Assembly (NCBI GenBank): GCA_965229355.1
Contig: OZ245869.1
Coordinates: 3,906,001 to 3,970,000 of the forward strand
Direction of reading: 5' to 3'
DNA: 64,000 nucleotides
Source of the DNA: GCA-2737725 sp965229355
Lineage (GTDB): Bacteria; Pseudomonadota; Alphaproteobacteria; Rhodospirillales; Rhodospirillaceae
In this document: positions 36,498 to 44,403 of the stretch, one piece after another
Numbering within the stretch: the stretch's first letter is position 1
Layout: each line of letters starts with the position of its first letter
The notes under the pieces: generated by a model
Told to the model about the DNA's origin: nothing
Seen by the model: only the letters and a program-made list of their open reading frames with translations
The model's database searches: none
Position numbers and translations under genes: made by a program

Positions 36498-36996
36498 CGG
36501 CAGCTTAGGCATGAAGTTAGAAGCAGCCACATCGCGTGCAAACTCAGCAACACAGTCAGCGCGTGTACTGACGATTGCCATCAACACATTCTCGCAAGCG
36601 TTAAGTGAATGCGACATTTCGGTGTGGAATGAGGGCAAAAGAGATTCCGTCTTTGCTGTTATTGACGGCCTCATGGCCGCACAGCCTGTAATGCTGGAAG
36701 GTATTGTTCTGCTTGAACAGAAAATGCGCCTGGTCACAGAATTGGTGAACAGCGGCAGCCTGGCAGTCCCGAACGACGTGCAGGAACACTGCAATAAGTT
36801 CAAGCGTAGCACCGCTATTTCTGAAGGTATTTTTGAAGATAGCGCACCCGTTCTGGCCCGGTATTGGAACCAGCCGTTAAATGTGCTGATCCCTCGGATT
36901 ATCCGCGAAATCGACGACGCCACTGCCCGCGTTGCTGAAAACAACCTCATTACCTCTCAGCTCTGCAATGAACTGAAATTGGCATTGGATAGTTAA
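36466..36996 (+). CDS. Hypothetical helical protein overlapping the kinase 3' end
   Basis: A protein of about 176 residues that I do not recognise. It is predicted to be mostly helical, without signal peptide or membrane segment. It starts inside the kinase gene in another frame: ATG at 36466 is preceded by GGGGA at 5 nt, and ATG at 36442 is an alternative. The overlap suggests co-expression with the kinase. A stable hairpin just after the stop codon would end the transcript. Confidence 0.6.
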   Translation: MSMVQRTAHDSGSLGMKLEAATSRANSATQSARVLTIAINTFSQALSECDISVWNEGKRDSVFAVIDGLMAAQPVMLEGIVLLEQKMRLVTELVNSGSLAVPNDVQEHCNKFKRSTAISEGIFEDSAPVLARYWNQPLNVLIPRIIREIDDATARVAENNLITSQLCNELKLALDS

Positions 36997-36997
36997 C

Positions 36998-37020
36998 GCC
37001 CTATTTGCTATAAATAGGGC
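36998..37020 (+). terminator. Hairpin after kinase-linked gene
   Basis: Perfect 9-bp stem GCCCTATTT / AAATAGGGC with a 5-nt loop, directly after the stop codon of the preceding gene. No T-tract follows, so it may act as an RNA 3' stabiliser rather than an intrinsic terminator. Confidence 0.5.
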
Positions 37021-37055
37021 AATCGACATCTCTCGCCGCAAAGGCCAGCAAAGAA

Positions 37056-37292
37056 ATGCCCAAAGCTTTTTCCTTAAAGCTATTCATTTTTTCTGGCGCG
37101 CTTCTTGCCACTTTTGTTGTTCTTTTCCAATTTACATATGCTCAGGATGGAAGGAGTCCGCGCGCAGCACTTATGCCGCGGTGCGACTACTCACCAGAAC
37201 AAACACGAGCTTACCAAAACTCCGTGCATGTACGCGGAGAAGAATGCGCACACGCGCAAGATTTGCGGCCATTACGGCACACTTGGCACTGA
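37056..37292 (+). CDS. Small predicted exported protein
   Basis: A 78-residue frame with a plausible signal peptide (basic MPKAFSLK, then hydrophobic LFIFSGALLATFVVLFQF, cleavage near YAQ). The mature part has two Cys and is His-rich at the end. No family is recognised and no strong ribosome site is seen. A competing frame covers 37105-37329. It may be a decayed gene. Confidence 0.35.
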   Translation: MPKAFSLKLFIFSGALLATFVVLFQFTYAQDGRSPRAALMPRCDYSPEQTRAYQNSVHVRGEECAHAQDLRPLRHTWH

Positions 37293-37348
37293 GACAGTGT
37301 CCCTCTCCAAAATTAAAATGAATCTATAAACGTGTAATCACGAATGAA

Positions 37349-39478
37349 TTAGCGCCGCCGGCCATTCGGTTTCATATCCAGCCTGAAGGCCCCCATGCGG
37401 AAGAACGTGGGGGCATCGGTACCGCTCCACTTCACTTGCGCATGTTGACCAGCGGCACGAATTGAAACCTTCCCCGTTGCATCGGTGATATTGAACGGCC
37501 CGAAGCTGCGCTGCGACTCACCCAACTGATTTTTATGCTTGGTGTTGATGGTGATCTGATAACCGCCCTGCAAGTCTTCGGCATCTGGGTATGCGCCCAG
37601 AATGTTCATATGCTCATCACCGTCCCCGATATCGAAAAACGCAGTAGATAGTGACCATGCACGTGGATTGCCGTCATCCGCGAAGTCTTTTTCGTGGAAC
37701 CACACTTTGCCCGCGCTGTCGGTGGCTAACGGAAATTGGAACACACCAGCGTCCACAAAGGCTGTTCGATCAAACGTGCCGACAGCCCATGTATTGCTAA
37801 GGTAATTGTAGCTGACATAGCGGCTGCATTCATTGCCGTCATTTTTGTCGGGGTAAAGCCACCAAACCTCTCCCCAAGCCGCGATACTAAAAGCATACAC
37901 TTTATCTTGCTGAACCCAGGACAGATTATCCGACACATATCGACGTACTGTGGATTGTAATGGTCTGGGCACGCCACCATCGTACATATAGAACTCGCCG
38001 CCTGGGGTCAGCCAGAAGAACACACCGGACACTTGCACCACTGCATTCGGCCCCATAAGACCGCACGCAGTGCCAATCAGATCGAACCGATAAACCACAT
38101 TCGGATCTGGCACGTAGCGCATGGCATACACCCCCGTGTCGGTGAAAATAATGTTCTCACCCCGCCCCGCCAGACCACGAACAATGCGTGTGCCTTGGCT
38201 CAACGTCCACGAGCCCGCCAAGTTGGCAGGATCAGCAACCCAAGCTTGATTGTTTTCCTGGTCGCTCCACGCCACGCGCAACGGATCGAAGTTACCGTTA
38301 AAATCTGGGCAGCCACAGGCAACCATAATACGCTCGGCAGTGACGAACATGGCGGTAACCATCTCTGGTGCGCCGTCAATTTTCTGCGCTGTGGCTAAGA
38401 CCTTCACCGAAGCGTTATCAATATTGCCCGTGAATCCTGCGCCCACAAATTTTAAAAGTTGTGTACCGCCGCCACCGCAAAAGAATACGCGTTTATAAGT
38501 TCCGGTTGTCGACACGATATCGCCAATGGGTGTTGTACCCAAAAACGGCTGCATCACACCTGCTGTGAGGACAGGCACATCAAAGTCCAACACGTGCCAT
38601 GCCCCGCGCGCTGCGATGAAAGGCTGCTGAATTAAACCATTGCTCACACTGGCTGTAGCAAAGCCACCCGTCACACTCCAACCGCTCCCCACACTCCAGC
38701 TGGAAGCTGCACTGAAATTCCCATTCGTCAACAGTTCGGCTTGCGTGGTGTTTGGCGCCCACTCATAAATGCCGCCGCCGCGTGGGTTTGCGACGAGGTT
38801 CTGGCCCCAATTATCTAAGCACCAACTGCGCGGATACAATGTATAGCCCACAGCAGGACTACCATAAGTGCCACTACCGTAACCACCCGTGCCATATCCC
38901 AAGCCGCCGAGGCCATCAGCTTGACCTGGTGTGAGTTTGTATTCGTAATCCACCACAGCGCCGCCACCTGGCCCAGCCGTTGATGCCGCAACTGAACTAT
39001 GCGTAATGGTATAGGTGTTCGCATCGATTACTGATGTGACAACATATTCGCCCTGTACCGTAAGGCCGCCCACCATGGATGCACCATTGAACAGCACGAG
39101 TTGATCTACAACTACACCATGCGCCGCATGGGCCACCGTTATGACGGCGCTCGCCGATGTCGTGCTAAACGGATCAGCCAATTCGCCACGCGCCACAATG
39201 GGCGTGATATCAAACACCGCACCATCGGAATCCATGACATGGAGACGCTGATGTGTACCAAACGATGCAAAAGGTGTACGGCCTGTATCAGCCCAAGCCC
39301 AAGCACCACGGCAAATACCGGTTAAGCTTGTGGTGGTTGCACGCTCCCATCCACCAATTGTCTGGGCCTTGCCACGCACAAACCGAATTTTATCGCTTTC
39401 AATAAAAAAGCCCTCTGCATCCAGAGGGCTGTCATCCTTATATACGCCTGGTGAAAAGGCGAGTTTAGTGTAGGGCAA
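37349..39478 (-). CDS. Large phage stabilisation / tail-like structural protein
   Basis: A 709-residue beta-rich protein with no membrane segment. The opening (LAFSPGVYKDDSPLDAEG, then IRFVRGKAQTIGGWE) and repeated beta-strand blocks resemble the packaged-DNA stabilisation or tail-hub proteins of podoviruses (P22 gp10-like role). A Gly-rich stretch (GLGGLGYGTGGYGSGTYG) lies near residue 195. It is probably part of the head-tail junction or tail. An intrinsic-terminator-like structure lies inside its first 25 codons. Confidence 0.7.
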   Translation of the reverse strand: MPYTKLAFSPGVYKDDSPLDAEGFFIESDKIRFVRGKAQTIGGWERATTTSLTGICRGAWAWADTGRTPFASFGTHQRLHVMDSDGAVFDITPIVARGELADPFSTTSASAVITVAHAAHGVVVDQLVLFNGASMVGGLTVQGEYVVTSVIDANTYTITHSSVAASTAGPGGGAVVDYEYKLTPGQADGLGGLGYGTGGYGSGTYGSPAVGYTLYPRSWCLDNWGQNLVANPRGGGIYEWAPNTTQAELLTNGNFSAASSWSVGSGWSVTGGFATASVSNGLIQQPFIAARGAWHVLDFDVPVLTAGVMQPFLGTTPIGDIVSTTGTYKRVFFCGGGGTQLLKFVGAGFTGNIDNASVKVLATAQKIDGAPEMVTAMFVTAERIMVACGCPDFNGNFDPLRVAWSDQENNQAWVADPANLAGSWTLSQGTRIVRGLAGRGENIIFTDTGVYAMRYVPDPNVVYRFDLIGTACGLMGPNAVVQVSGVFFWLTPGGEFYMYDGGVPRPLQSTVRRYVSDNLSWVQQDKVYAFSIAAWGEVWWLYPDKNDGNECSRYVSYNYLSNTWAVGTFDRTAFVDAGVFQFPLATDSAGKVWFHEKDFADDGNPRAWSLSTAFFDIGDGDEHMNILGAYPDAEDLQGGYQITINTKHKNQLGESQRSFGPFNITDATGKVSIRAAGQHAQVKWSGTDAPTFFRMGAFRLDMKPNGRRR
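39404..39430 (-). promoter_or_regulatory. Terminator-like hairpin inside the coding start of the stabilisation gene
   Basis: Perfect 9-bp stem AGCCCTCTG / CAGAGGGCT with a 4-nt loop, followed on the minus strand by TTTTTTATT, located 49-75 nt after the start codon. It has all features of an intrinsic terminator yet encodes residues about 17-25 of the protein. It could work as an attenuator coupled to translation. Confidence 0.6.
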
Positions 39479-39574
39479 ATTATGGCCCTCCGTGATTAGA
39501 ATTACGATGTGCTTAGTTGTGCTTAAGGGAACTGTTGTTTAAAAGAGATACGCTTTATAAAGCGCGGTTTTTCA

Positions 39575-40324
39575 ATGACGCCTGATGAAATTTTAAAAAT
39601 TCTTCACAGCATTGGTACTGGCAACCAGATTGGACATATCAAACTGGATGCGAGATTTTTGCCGTACATCAACATCACATTCTCGAATGCTGGCGAGGAC
39701 TTATTAATACGGCAGTTTATGAAGCAGAAGCTTCATTCACAAACACCAGGTTTCTACGTCGACATTGGCGCATATAATCCGATCATCTGGTCCAACACAT
39801 TCCTGTATTATTGCGCTCAATGGCGCGGCATTTGCGTCGACGCCAATCAAGCATTTGCCGAGCATTATGCGAAAATTCGCCCGCGCGATATTTTTATAAA
39901 TGCAGCTGTCGCATCAACAGATACTCAGCTTTACTTTGGCCATCACAAAACCAGACAGGGCATGAGTAAAGTATCGAGTTCTTTGAATGAATTTGATGAA
40001 CAGTTTAATCAGCCCACACCCGTTCCAATTCTGCGTCTAGGCGATATTTTAGATCAGCATGTCCCGCCTAATACCGAGATTGATTTTATGTCGATGGACA
40101 TCGAAGGTTCAGAACTATCAGCGCTCCAATCACACACATGGGAGCGGCACAGACCACGAGTCATTTTAGTAGAAGCACATGCGTTTGATATTAATACAGC
40201 GCATGATTTTCCAACCGTGGCGTTCTTGCGCTCAAAAGGCTACCGCTTTCACGGATACGCAGAACCGAACGTGCTTATGATTGATGAATGCTTAGTATCG
40301 AATAGTCATCGCACGTGTGAGTGA
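39575..40324 (+). CDS. FkbM-family methyltransferase
   Basis: A 249-residue SAM-dependent methyltransferase of the FkbM type. Key parts: the SAM-binding motif FYVDIGAYNPIIWSNT near residue 62, WRGICVDAN near 87, and DFMSMDIEGSELSALQ near 170. FkbM enzymes methylate hydroxyls on sugars or polyketides, often on cell-surface glycans. It is encoded against the phage genes between two virion genes, a typical cargo position, and might modify the host surface to block other phages. This role is inference. Confidence 0.88.
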   Translation: MTPDEILKILHSIGTGNQIGHIKLDARFLPYINITFSNAGEDLLIRQFMKQKLHSQTPGFYVDIGAYNPIIWSNTFLYYCAQWRGICVDANQAFAEHYAKIRPRDIFINAAVASTDTQLYFGHHKTRQGMSKVSSSLNEFDEQFNQPTPVPILRLGDILDQHVPPNTEIDFMSMDIEGSELSALQSHTWERHRPRVILVEAHAFDINTAHDFPTVAFLRSKGYRFHGYAEPNVLMIDECLVSNSHRTCE

Positions 40325-40326
40325 GC

Positions 40327-40542
40327 ATGATAAAGCATACCAACTGTGCGCTTCTGAAGCTTAGCGTAAATCGAAAAATACAAGCACTAGATTATAAAGA
40401 AAAAGAGTTTACTTGCTCAATCCTTGATCATTTAGTTGTTTACGACAGACCGTTTTACAAATCACTACTCTCCGAACATGCGCTTGTTGAGTCATCGTCC
40501 AACCCCATCAACCATGCTAAATGCACTAGATTGCATTTTTAA
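40327..40542 (+). CDS. Uncertain small ORF after the FkbM gene
   Basis: A 71-residue frame that follows the methyltransferase stop codon by 2 nt, in AT-rich DNA. It resembles no family I know and has no clear ribosome site. A weak hairpin (TGCATTTT / AAAATGCA, 40532-40559) follows its end. It may be noncoding. Confidence 0.25.
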   Translation: MIKHTNCALLKLSVNRKIQALDYKEKEFTCSILDHLVVYDRPFYKSLLSEHALVESSSNPINHAKCTRLHF

Positions 40543-40584
40543 TATGGAATTAAAATGCATATAAAATTAGAATAATCATTATTG

Positions 40585-40863
40585 TTAATAATACTCTATT
40601 ACCTGATACCCTACGAGCACGTACCCAGACTCCACACCAATAGAAGCGGAAACCCCAGTACTACTTGAAAGAAAGACGCGAGCATTTGCACCGCGGTGAT
40701 CAATGGTAGGTTCGCTCGTAGTAATTCCACTAAGAAAAACTATAGTTTTCGACATATCAACGGCTGAAATTGCAACGGTTACAGTAGTTTCACCCGTCAT
40801 GTTAATAGCCCCCCTCTGCACGCTCTTTACGACCGAGCCACCGGATGGATTTGAGATTCCCAT
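40585..40863 (-). CDS. Small phage virion or tail protein
   Basis: A 92-residue beta-rich protein (SVQRGAINMTGETTVTVAIS, then VFLSGITTSEP) of a type seen as small structural or fibre-associated proteins in phages. It has no signal or membrane segment. It is the last of a set of three small genes with 7-nt and 1-nt gaps that lie downstream of a fibre-like protein. The precise role is unknown. Confidence 0.55.
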   Translation of the reverse strand: MGISNPSGGSVVKSVQRGAINMTGETTVTVAISAVDMSKTIVFLSGITTSEPTIDHRGANARVFLSSSTGVSASIGVESGYVLVGYQVIEYY

Positions 40864-40870
40864 ATTTCAC

Positions 40871-41221
40871 CTACACAAACTTAGTGCGCAAAACGCGCAA
40901 GTTACCGGTGCCTGAGGCGCTGCGCGCATACCATTCGCAACCACTGCTAATTTCAAGCGAGCCACCGGTTGTGGACGGCCCAGCAATGCCGGCTAAACAA
41001 ATGCTGTCTGAAGTGGTCATTGTCGGCTTCGGCGAAATGTAGCAATCAACCGTGCCCATATTTTGAATAATCAGCGAGCCAACTTGACTAGATGCAATTG
41101 TGCCTAACCCGATTGTCGTGCATGCCGTTGCGACCGATACAGCACTGGCAAAGTCATAACTTTCGGGTGATGTCGATTTCGCCCAAGGGCGTGTCGCCCC
41201 ACTTTGTCTTACACCACTCAT
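40871..41221 (-). CDS. Small phage structural protein
   Basis: A 116-residue Ser/Thr/Gly-rich beta protein ending in a GTGNLRVLRTKFV segment. It resembles small beta-sandwich head-decoration or tail-tip proteins (LIIQNMGTVDCYIS, GGSLEISSGCEWYA), but I recognise no specific family. It is separated by one nucleotide from the upstream gene, so it belongs to the same transcription unit. Confidence 0.55.
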   Translation of the reverse strand: MSGVRQSGATRPWAKSTSPESYDFASAVSVATACTTIGLGTIASSQVGSLIIQNMGTVDCYISPKPTMTTSDSICLAGIAGPSTTGGSLEISSGCEWYARSASGTGNLRVLRTKFV

Positions 41222-41222
41222 T

Positions 41223-41573
41223 TTAAGAAATCCTGTTCACATAGCCGTAAAGAATGATCACATTTGTCGTTGCGGATGCGGCTTTAACAACATTGCTTTC
41301 ACCGCAGATCGGCAAGCCTGGCACCACCAAATACAGCCCGTCTTTGCCTTTAATGGTGTGCTCAATAATATTGTCCGGGTCCGTGGTACCTCCGAACCCC
41401 AGTGTAAGCTTTACGTCACTGCTTGAGGCGTTTTGAGCGTAAATCCACAACTCATCTTTTGCAGAAGAATCAGGTGTATGCACCGTATCTCCACTGCCAA
41501 TTGCTGTGGCGCTAACCTTGATCCCCTTGCCGTTGCTTGAACCAGAAAGAAATTGCTTCGTAATTGTTGTCAT
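41223..41573 (-). CDS. Small phage structural protein
   Basis: A 116-residue beta-rich protein with a QFLSGSSNGKGIKV start and an ELWIYAQNASSSDVKLTLG core, suggesting a jelly-roll-like decoration or fibre-base protein. No family is recognised. It lies between the fibre-like gene and another small virion gene on the same strand. Confidence 0.55.
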   Translation of the reverse strand: MTTITKQFLSGSSNGKGIKVSATAIGSGDTVHTPDSSAKDELWIYAQNASSSDVKLTLGFGGTTDPDNIIEHTIKGKDGLYLVVPGLPICGESNVVKAASATTNVIILYGYVNRIS

Positions 41574-41606
41574 TCGCTTTCCTATCGTTTGATCGTCTAC
41601 TAGGTC

Positions 41607-42329
41607 TTACGAAAACACTTGACCCAGTAAAATTTGATTAGCCTCGTCAAAGGCAGAAATAGAAATATCCAAAGTTTCATTCGCGCCTGCGTTTACAACG
41701 GATTTTGTCAGTGCGCCTGAAACTGTGATGGCGTTGTTCAGGAATTTTGCTGTGGTATCGCTGGCGGTAACACGCAGCGTGCCTGGCGATGTGCTGAAAG
41801 TCGCCAGTGCGATTGCATTATCCATCTGCGTTTTGTTCACCGCGTCAGTACCGGCTGTTGCAGTATCAACGTTGGTGATGCGTCCGTTTACATGTACGGC
41901 GCCATTCACACGCAAGGCTCCCGCCACCAGAGATGGCGCTGCATTGCCCACATCAGCAGCATCGCAATACAAAGCGGCCTGATAGCCGGTGGGAATTGCC
42001 ACGCCCACACCCGCAGCCGTTTTAACTGTTACCGTATTGCCAGTAGCGTTAATGACGCTAAACGCCCATTCGCGGCTGGGCACAATCAGGTTTGCTGGCG
42101 CTGCTAACGATCCTGTCAGCCTTACCGTTTGTACTTGGCCTTGGTTAGCTGTGGCATAAGTCGTCCAGTTCAGTGTGGTGTCGCCCGTCATAACGATGGC
42201 TTGAAAGCCCTTCGCACCACGGTCGAACAAATCGAACACATCGTTTAACTTGGTATCGCCCCAGGTGTTGACGTTAGATCCTAAGGACTGCTTGCGCGCG
42301 CCAAAGCGCGCCGTGGCGGAATCCACCAT
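41607..42329 (-). CDS. Phage tail-fibre or tail-spike-like protein
   Basis: A 240-residue protein rich in Ala, Thr and Val with beta-strand periodicity. The N terminus (NTWGDTKLNDVFDLFDRGAK) and middle part (TVRLTGSLAAPANLIVPS; AINATGNTV-like repeat) are the kind found in phage fibre adaptors, and AVNKTQMDNAIA near residue 165 resembles a fibre trimerisation segment. It is shorter than a complete receptor-binding fibre, so the three small downstream proteins may complete the tip. Confidence 0.6.
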   Translation of the reverse strand: MVDSATARFGARKQSLGSNVNTWGDTKLNDVFDLFDRGAKGFQAIVMTGDTTLNWTTYATANQGQVQTVRLTGSLAAPANLIVPSREWAFSVINATGNTVTVKTAAGVGVAIPTGYQAALYCDAADVGNAAPSLVAGALRVNGAVHVNGRITNVDTATAGTDAVNKTQMDNAIALATFSTSPGTLRVTASDTTAKFLNNAITVSGALTKSVVNAGANETLDISISAFDEANQILLGQVFS

Positions 42330-42377
42330 GGTTGTTGCCTTCTCGAAAAAGAATAAATTCAGAAAAAAAGCACTACG

Positions 42378-42656
42378 CTATACAGCGCTGCCGTCGAGGT
42401 AATACCACGCAACACCATCAGAAATGGCAGCGTGCTTATGGCTTGCCCCGTCGCGCAGAGCAATCAGCGCGAAAGCGTGATCGGCTGCGTTCGGTAACGC
42501 TGCGCGCTCATAGACAGTTAAAACTTGTGGGCCTCGCTTTTGGGTATCCGCCCAGGCTTCAACATCGCGTGCAAAACCATGCATCCAACTGGGGGCAGCA
42601 ACAGGTGCGCGCAAACTTGTACCGCCCTGGCCGCGTTTCAAAGCGTCACTAGGCAA
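42378..42656 (-). CDS. Conserved-type small phage protein
   Basis: A 92-residue protein with no known domain; the C-terminal part (AFALIALRDGASHKHAAISD) looks like a small beta domain. It starts at TTG 8 nt inside the upstream adaptor gene, which suggests translational coupling. Its role is probably in head-tail joining or tail assembly, judged only by position. Confidence 0.5.
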   Translation of the reverse strand: MPSDALKRGQGGTSLRAPVAAPSWMHGFARDVEAWADTQKRGPQVLTVYERAALPNAADHAFALIALRDGASHKHAAISDGVAWYYLDGSAV

Positions 42657-43329
42657 TGGACACCTGCACGCTAGGTTTTACTGGTACTGCAGACCAACGA
42701 GAGTTTTTATCGTCGCCCAGCAACGCGTTCAGGCGCTCGTCGTAATACATTTTCCAGAATTGCAGGCGGTCATCATTTTCCAGGTAAATACACAACTCTA
42801 ACATCGCCGCACCGATATAGAGATCAGGCGCATTCAACAGCAGCCAGTTAGCGGTCTGCTCGGTCGAGAGTGCGGGCAATGCGGCTGTGTAAATCAGGCG
42901 CAAGGGGTAGCCGCGGTCAGGTACGGGTCGCACGTATGCAGTATTGGTCCCCACCAGCGTATATTTTTCAGGCTGCCCCGTGGCACCGCTGGGGTATTGC
43001 ACAAACAATGTGTTCGGATCTGTAAACTCTAATACGCGCATGGGATCAGATGTTATAGCCAGCATCCGTACGCCTAAAAAATCGGGCGGTAGCAGAATTA
43101 TTTCCTGACCCGCTGTAGTGCTCAGTGTGTTCTTCACCGTCTCCATATGTTTGGTGCCACCACGCGATACGATATCGCGTTGTATAGCTTTTTCAGCGTA
43201 AGAAATAGCGCGCTTAATGGCGCCCTCAATTTGCGCAGGGCTGAACGCCGTAACGTCTACCGATAAGTCATCGCGATTGACCGTATCGGCAATTGCGGAC
43301 TGTAGTTTGTTGTAATTGTCGATAGGCAC
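42649..43329 (-). CDS. Phage head-tail adaptor (tail tubular A-like) protein
   Basis: A 226-residue helical protein with the adaptor pattern: an N-terminal LQSAIADTVNRDDL segment, a central beta part, and a C-terminal helical part LLLNAPDLYIGAAMLELCIYLENDDRLQFWKMY (seen in two blocks). That last region is characteristic of podovirus and siphovirus head-completion adaptors. I chose GTG at 43329 because GGAGG lies 5 nt upstream; the open frame extends to 43398 but would overlap the upstream gene. It would bind the portal ring. Confidence 0.75.
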   Translation of the reverse strand: MPIDNYNKLQSAIADTVNRDDLSVDVTAFSPAQIEGAIKRAISYAEKAIQRDIVSRGGTKHMETVKNTLSTTAGQEIILLPPDFLGVRMLAITSDPMRVLEFTDPNTLFVQYPSGATGQPEKYTLVGTNTAYVRPVPDRGYPLRLIYTAALPALSTEQTANWLLLNAPDLYIGAAMLELCIYLENDDRLQFWKMYYDERLNALLGDDKNSRWSAVPVKPSVQVSIA

Positions 43330-43351
43330 TAAGCCCTCCACTAAAATAAAA

Positions 43352-43738
43352 CTAGATTTTCCCGGGAACGGTTTTGAAAGCGCGGTAATCCGCATCATTC
43401 AGAATCTTGCGCATCTTCTCGCGGTCATACTCGCCGTCCACACCCGGCGTGCCGCCGCTAGCCGTAATCAGCTTGTTCCACTCCACCAATGGAACACGTG
43501 AAGTGCACACCCAATCTTTGCCGCGATAGCCTGAGAAGGTATTGGCTTGCTCTTTGTTCAGGTCCAGCATCGCATCAACACGCTGCGTTTTACGCACTTT
43601 AATGGTGCCGTCGGCCTCGAAAATCAGGTACGTGCGGATTTGTGTGCGCGGATCATCTTTCACATATGTCGTGGTTTTGGCCGCCGTATCGCGCGCATGA
43701 AGACGATACTGCGGCACTGCATTTGCAATCGCCTGCAT
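43352..43738 (-). CDS. Phage protein of unknown function upstream of adaptor
   Basis: A 128-residue soluble, charged protein (YRLHARDTAAKTTTYVKDDPR near the start; YDREKMRKILNDADYRAF near the end). I do not recognise it. Its position between capsid/cassette genes and the adaptor suggests a minor virion or assembly protein. Confidence 0.55.
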   Translation of the reverse strand: MQAIANAVPQYRLHARDTAAKTTTYVKDDPRTQIRTYLIFEADGTIKVRKTQRVDAMLDLNKEQANTFSGYRGKDWVCTSRVPLVEWNKLITASGGTPGVDGEYDREKMRKILNDADYRAFKTVPGKI

Positions 43739-43804
43739 AAAAATCTCAGAGTTTGAAATGAAAATAAGAGCCGCTGAAAAGCAGACACCCTCTATAAAAC
43801 ACGA

Positions 43805-43835
43805 ACGCCCACCACGTTTTTAACGAGGCAGGCGT
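43805..43835 (-). terminator. Terminator-like hairpin closing hydrolase cassette 1
   Basis: ACGCCCACC / GGCAGGCGT stem with two mismatches around a GTTTTTAA-containing loop, followed on the minus strand by TCGTGTTTTAT. It is similar in sequence to the hairpin at 53417-53446. Confidence 0.55.
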
Positions 43836-43862
43836 GAAATGAAGATAGACATTGCTGAACTG

Positions 43863-43988
43863 TTATGCCCCCGGTGCTGGCTTTACCACAACAAGGTTCT
43901 TCACTTTTCCCCTAATCAGTACAGTCTTGTTCGGGGCAATATCAGAGCCCGATGCACGAAGCCGACAATGAAAAATGAACGTCCCCAT
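43863..43988 (-). CDS. Small repeated phage protein (copy A)
   Basis: A 41-residue frame with ATG start. Its second half (TVLIRGKVKN...VVKPAPGA, stop) is clearly similar to a frame at 53511-53603 (AVLIGGKLNS...RKPTPGA, stop) and to a start-less remnant near 62790. Recurrence of the same reading frame at three phage loci, each near a cassette or phage edge, suggests a real small gene. No ribosome site stands out. Confidence 0.45.
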   Translation of the reverse strand: MGTFIFHCRLRASGSDIAPNKTVLIRGKVKNLVVVKPAPGA

Positions 43989-44035
43989 CACGTAATCTAA
44001 GCTTATGCAGAGGAGGATACGTGAAACTTTACTGA

Positions 44036-44332
44036 TTAATTGTCATTAAAAAAACGCTCGCGTATATCTTCAAATGCAATACGCGTAATAAGCATTATGA
44101 CGATAACAACAGGAAACGCAAAAAAGCTAAAATACAAAATATAAAAAAGCAAAGGACCGGGATTGAGATAGCATCTAGTGTTTTCATTTCCGAACACATC
44201 GTAGCGGCCAGGAGCAGGGTCGTACGCACAAATACCTCTCGGATGATAAAAGTCGCTTTCCATCCACATGCTAATGATGAGTGCGCATCCCACGACAAAC
44301 GACAGTAATATACTCCATCGAAGAGTTTTCAT
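44036..44332 (-). CDS. Two-TM partner protein of hydrolase cassette 1
   Basis: A 98-residue membrane protein: TM1 (about 5-23) and TM2 (about 61-83) enclose a loop of about 37 residues with two Cys (GICAYDPAPG, NTRCYLNPG) that is probably periplasmic. It starts 71 nt after the transglycosylase-like gene of cassette 1 and ends before a small repeated gene. By analogy with the other three cassettes it is a candidate immunity or exclusion protein against the linked peptidoglycan hydrolase. It shows no sequence similarity by eye to the partner in cassette 3. Confidence 0.6.
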   Translation of the reverse strand: MKTLRWSILLSFVVGCALIISMWMESDFYHPRGICAYDPAPGRYDVFGNENTRCYLNPGPLLFYILYFSFFAFPVVIVIMLITRIAFEDIRERFFNDN

Positions 44333-44403
44333 GCAGATCCCACCTTTATCTGCCCTACTTATGGCGTAGAAACCTGTCCTAATTATGTCGATTACAGTTT
44401 AAA

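Noticed and set aside
36351..36950. A 199-codon minus-strand frame opposite the kinase end and the unknown gene
   Set aside because: The plus-strand genes have better starts and domain support; the antisense translation is Ser/Arg/Ile-rich without family similarity.
40327..40542. Toxin-antitoxin partner of the FkbM gene
   Set aside because: The small frame has no ribosome site, no known toxin or antitoxin features and lies in AT-rich DNA.
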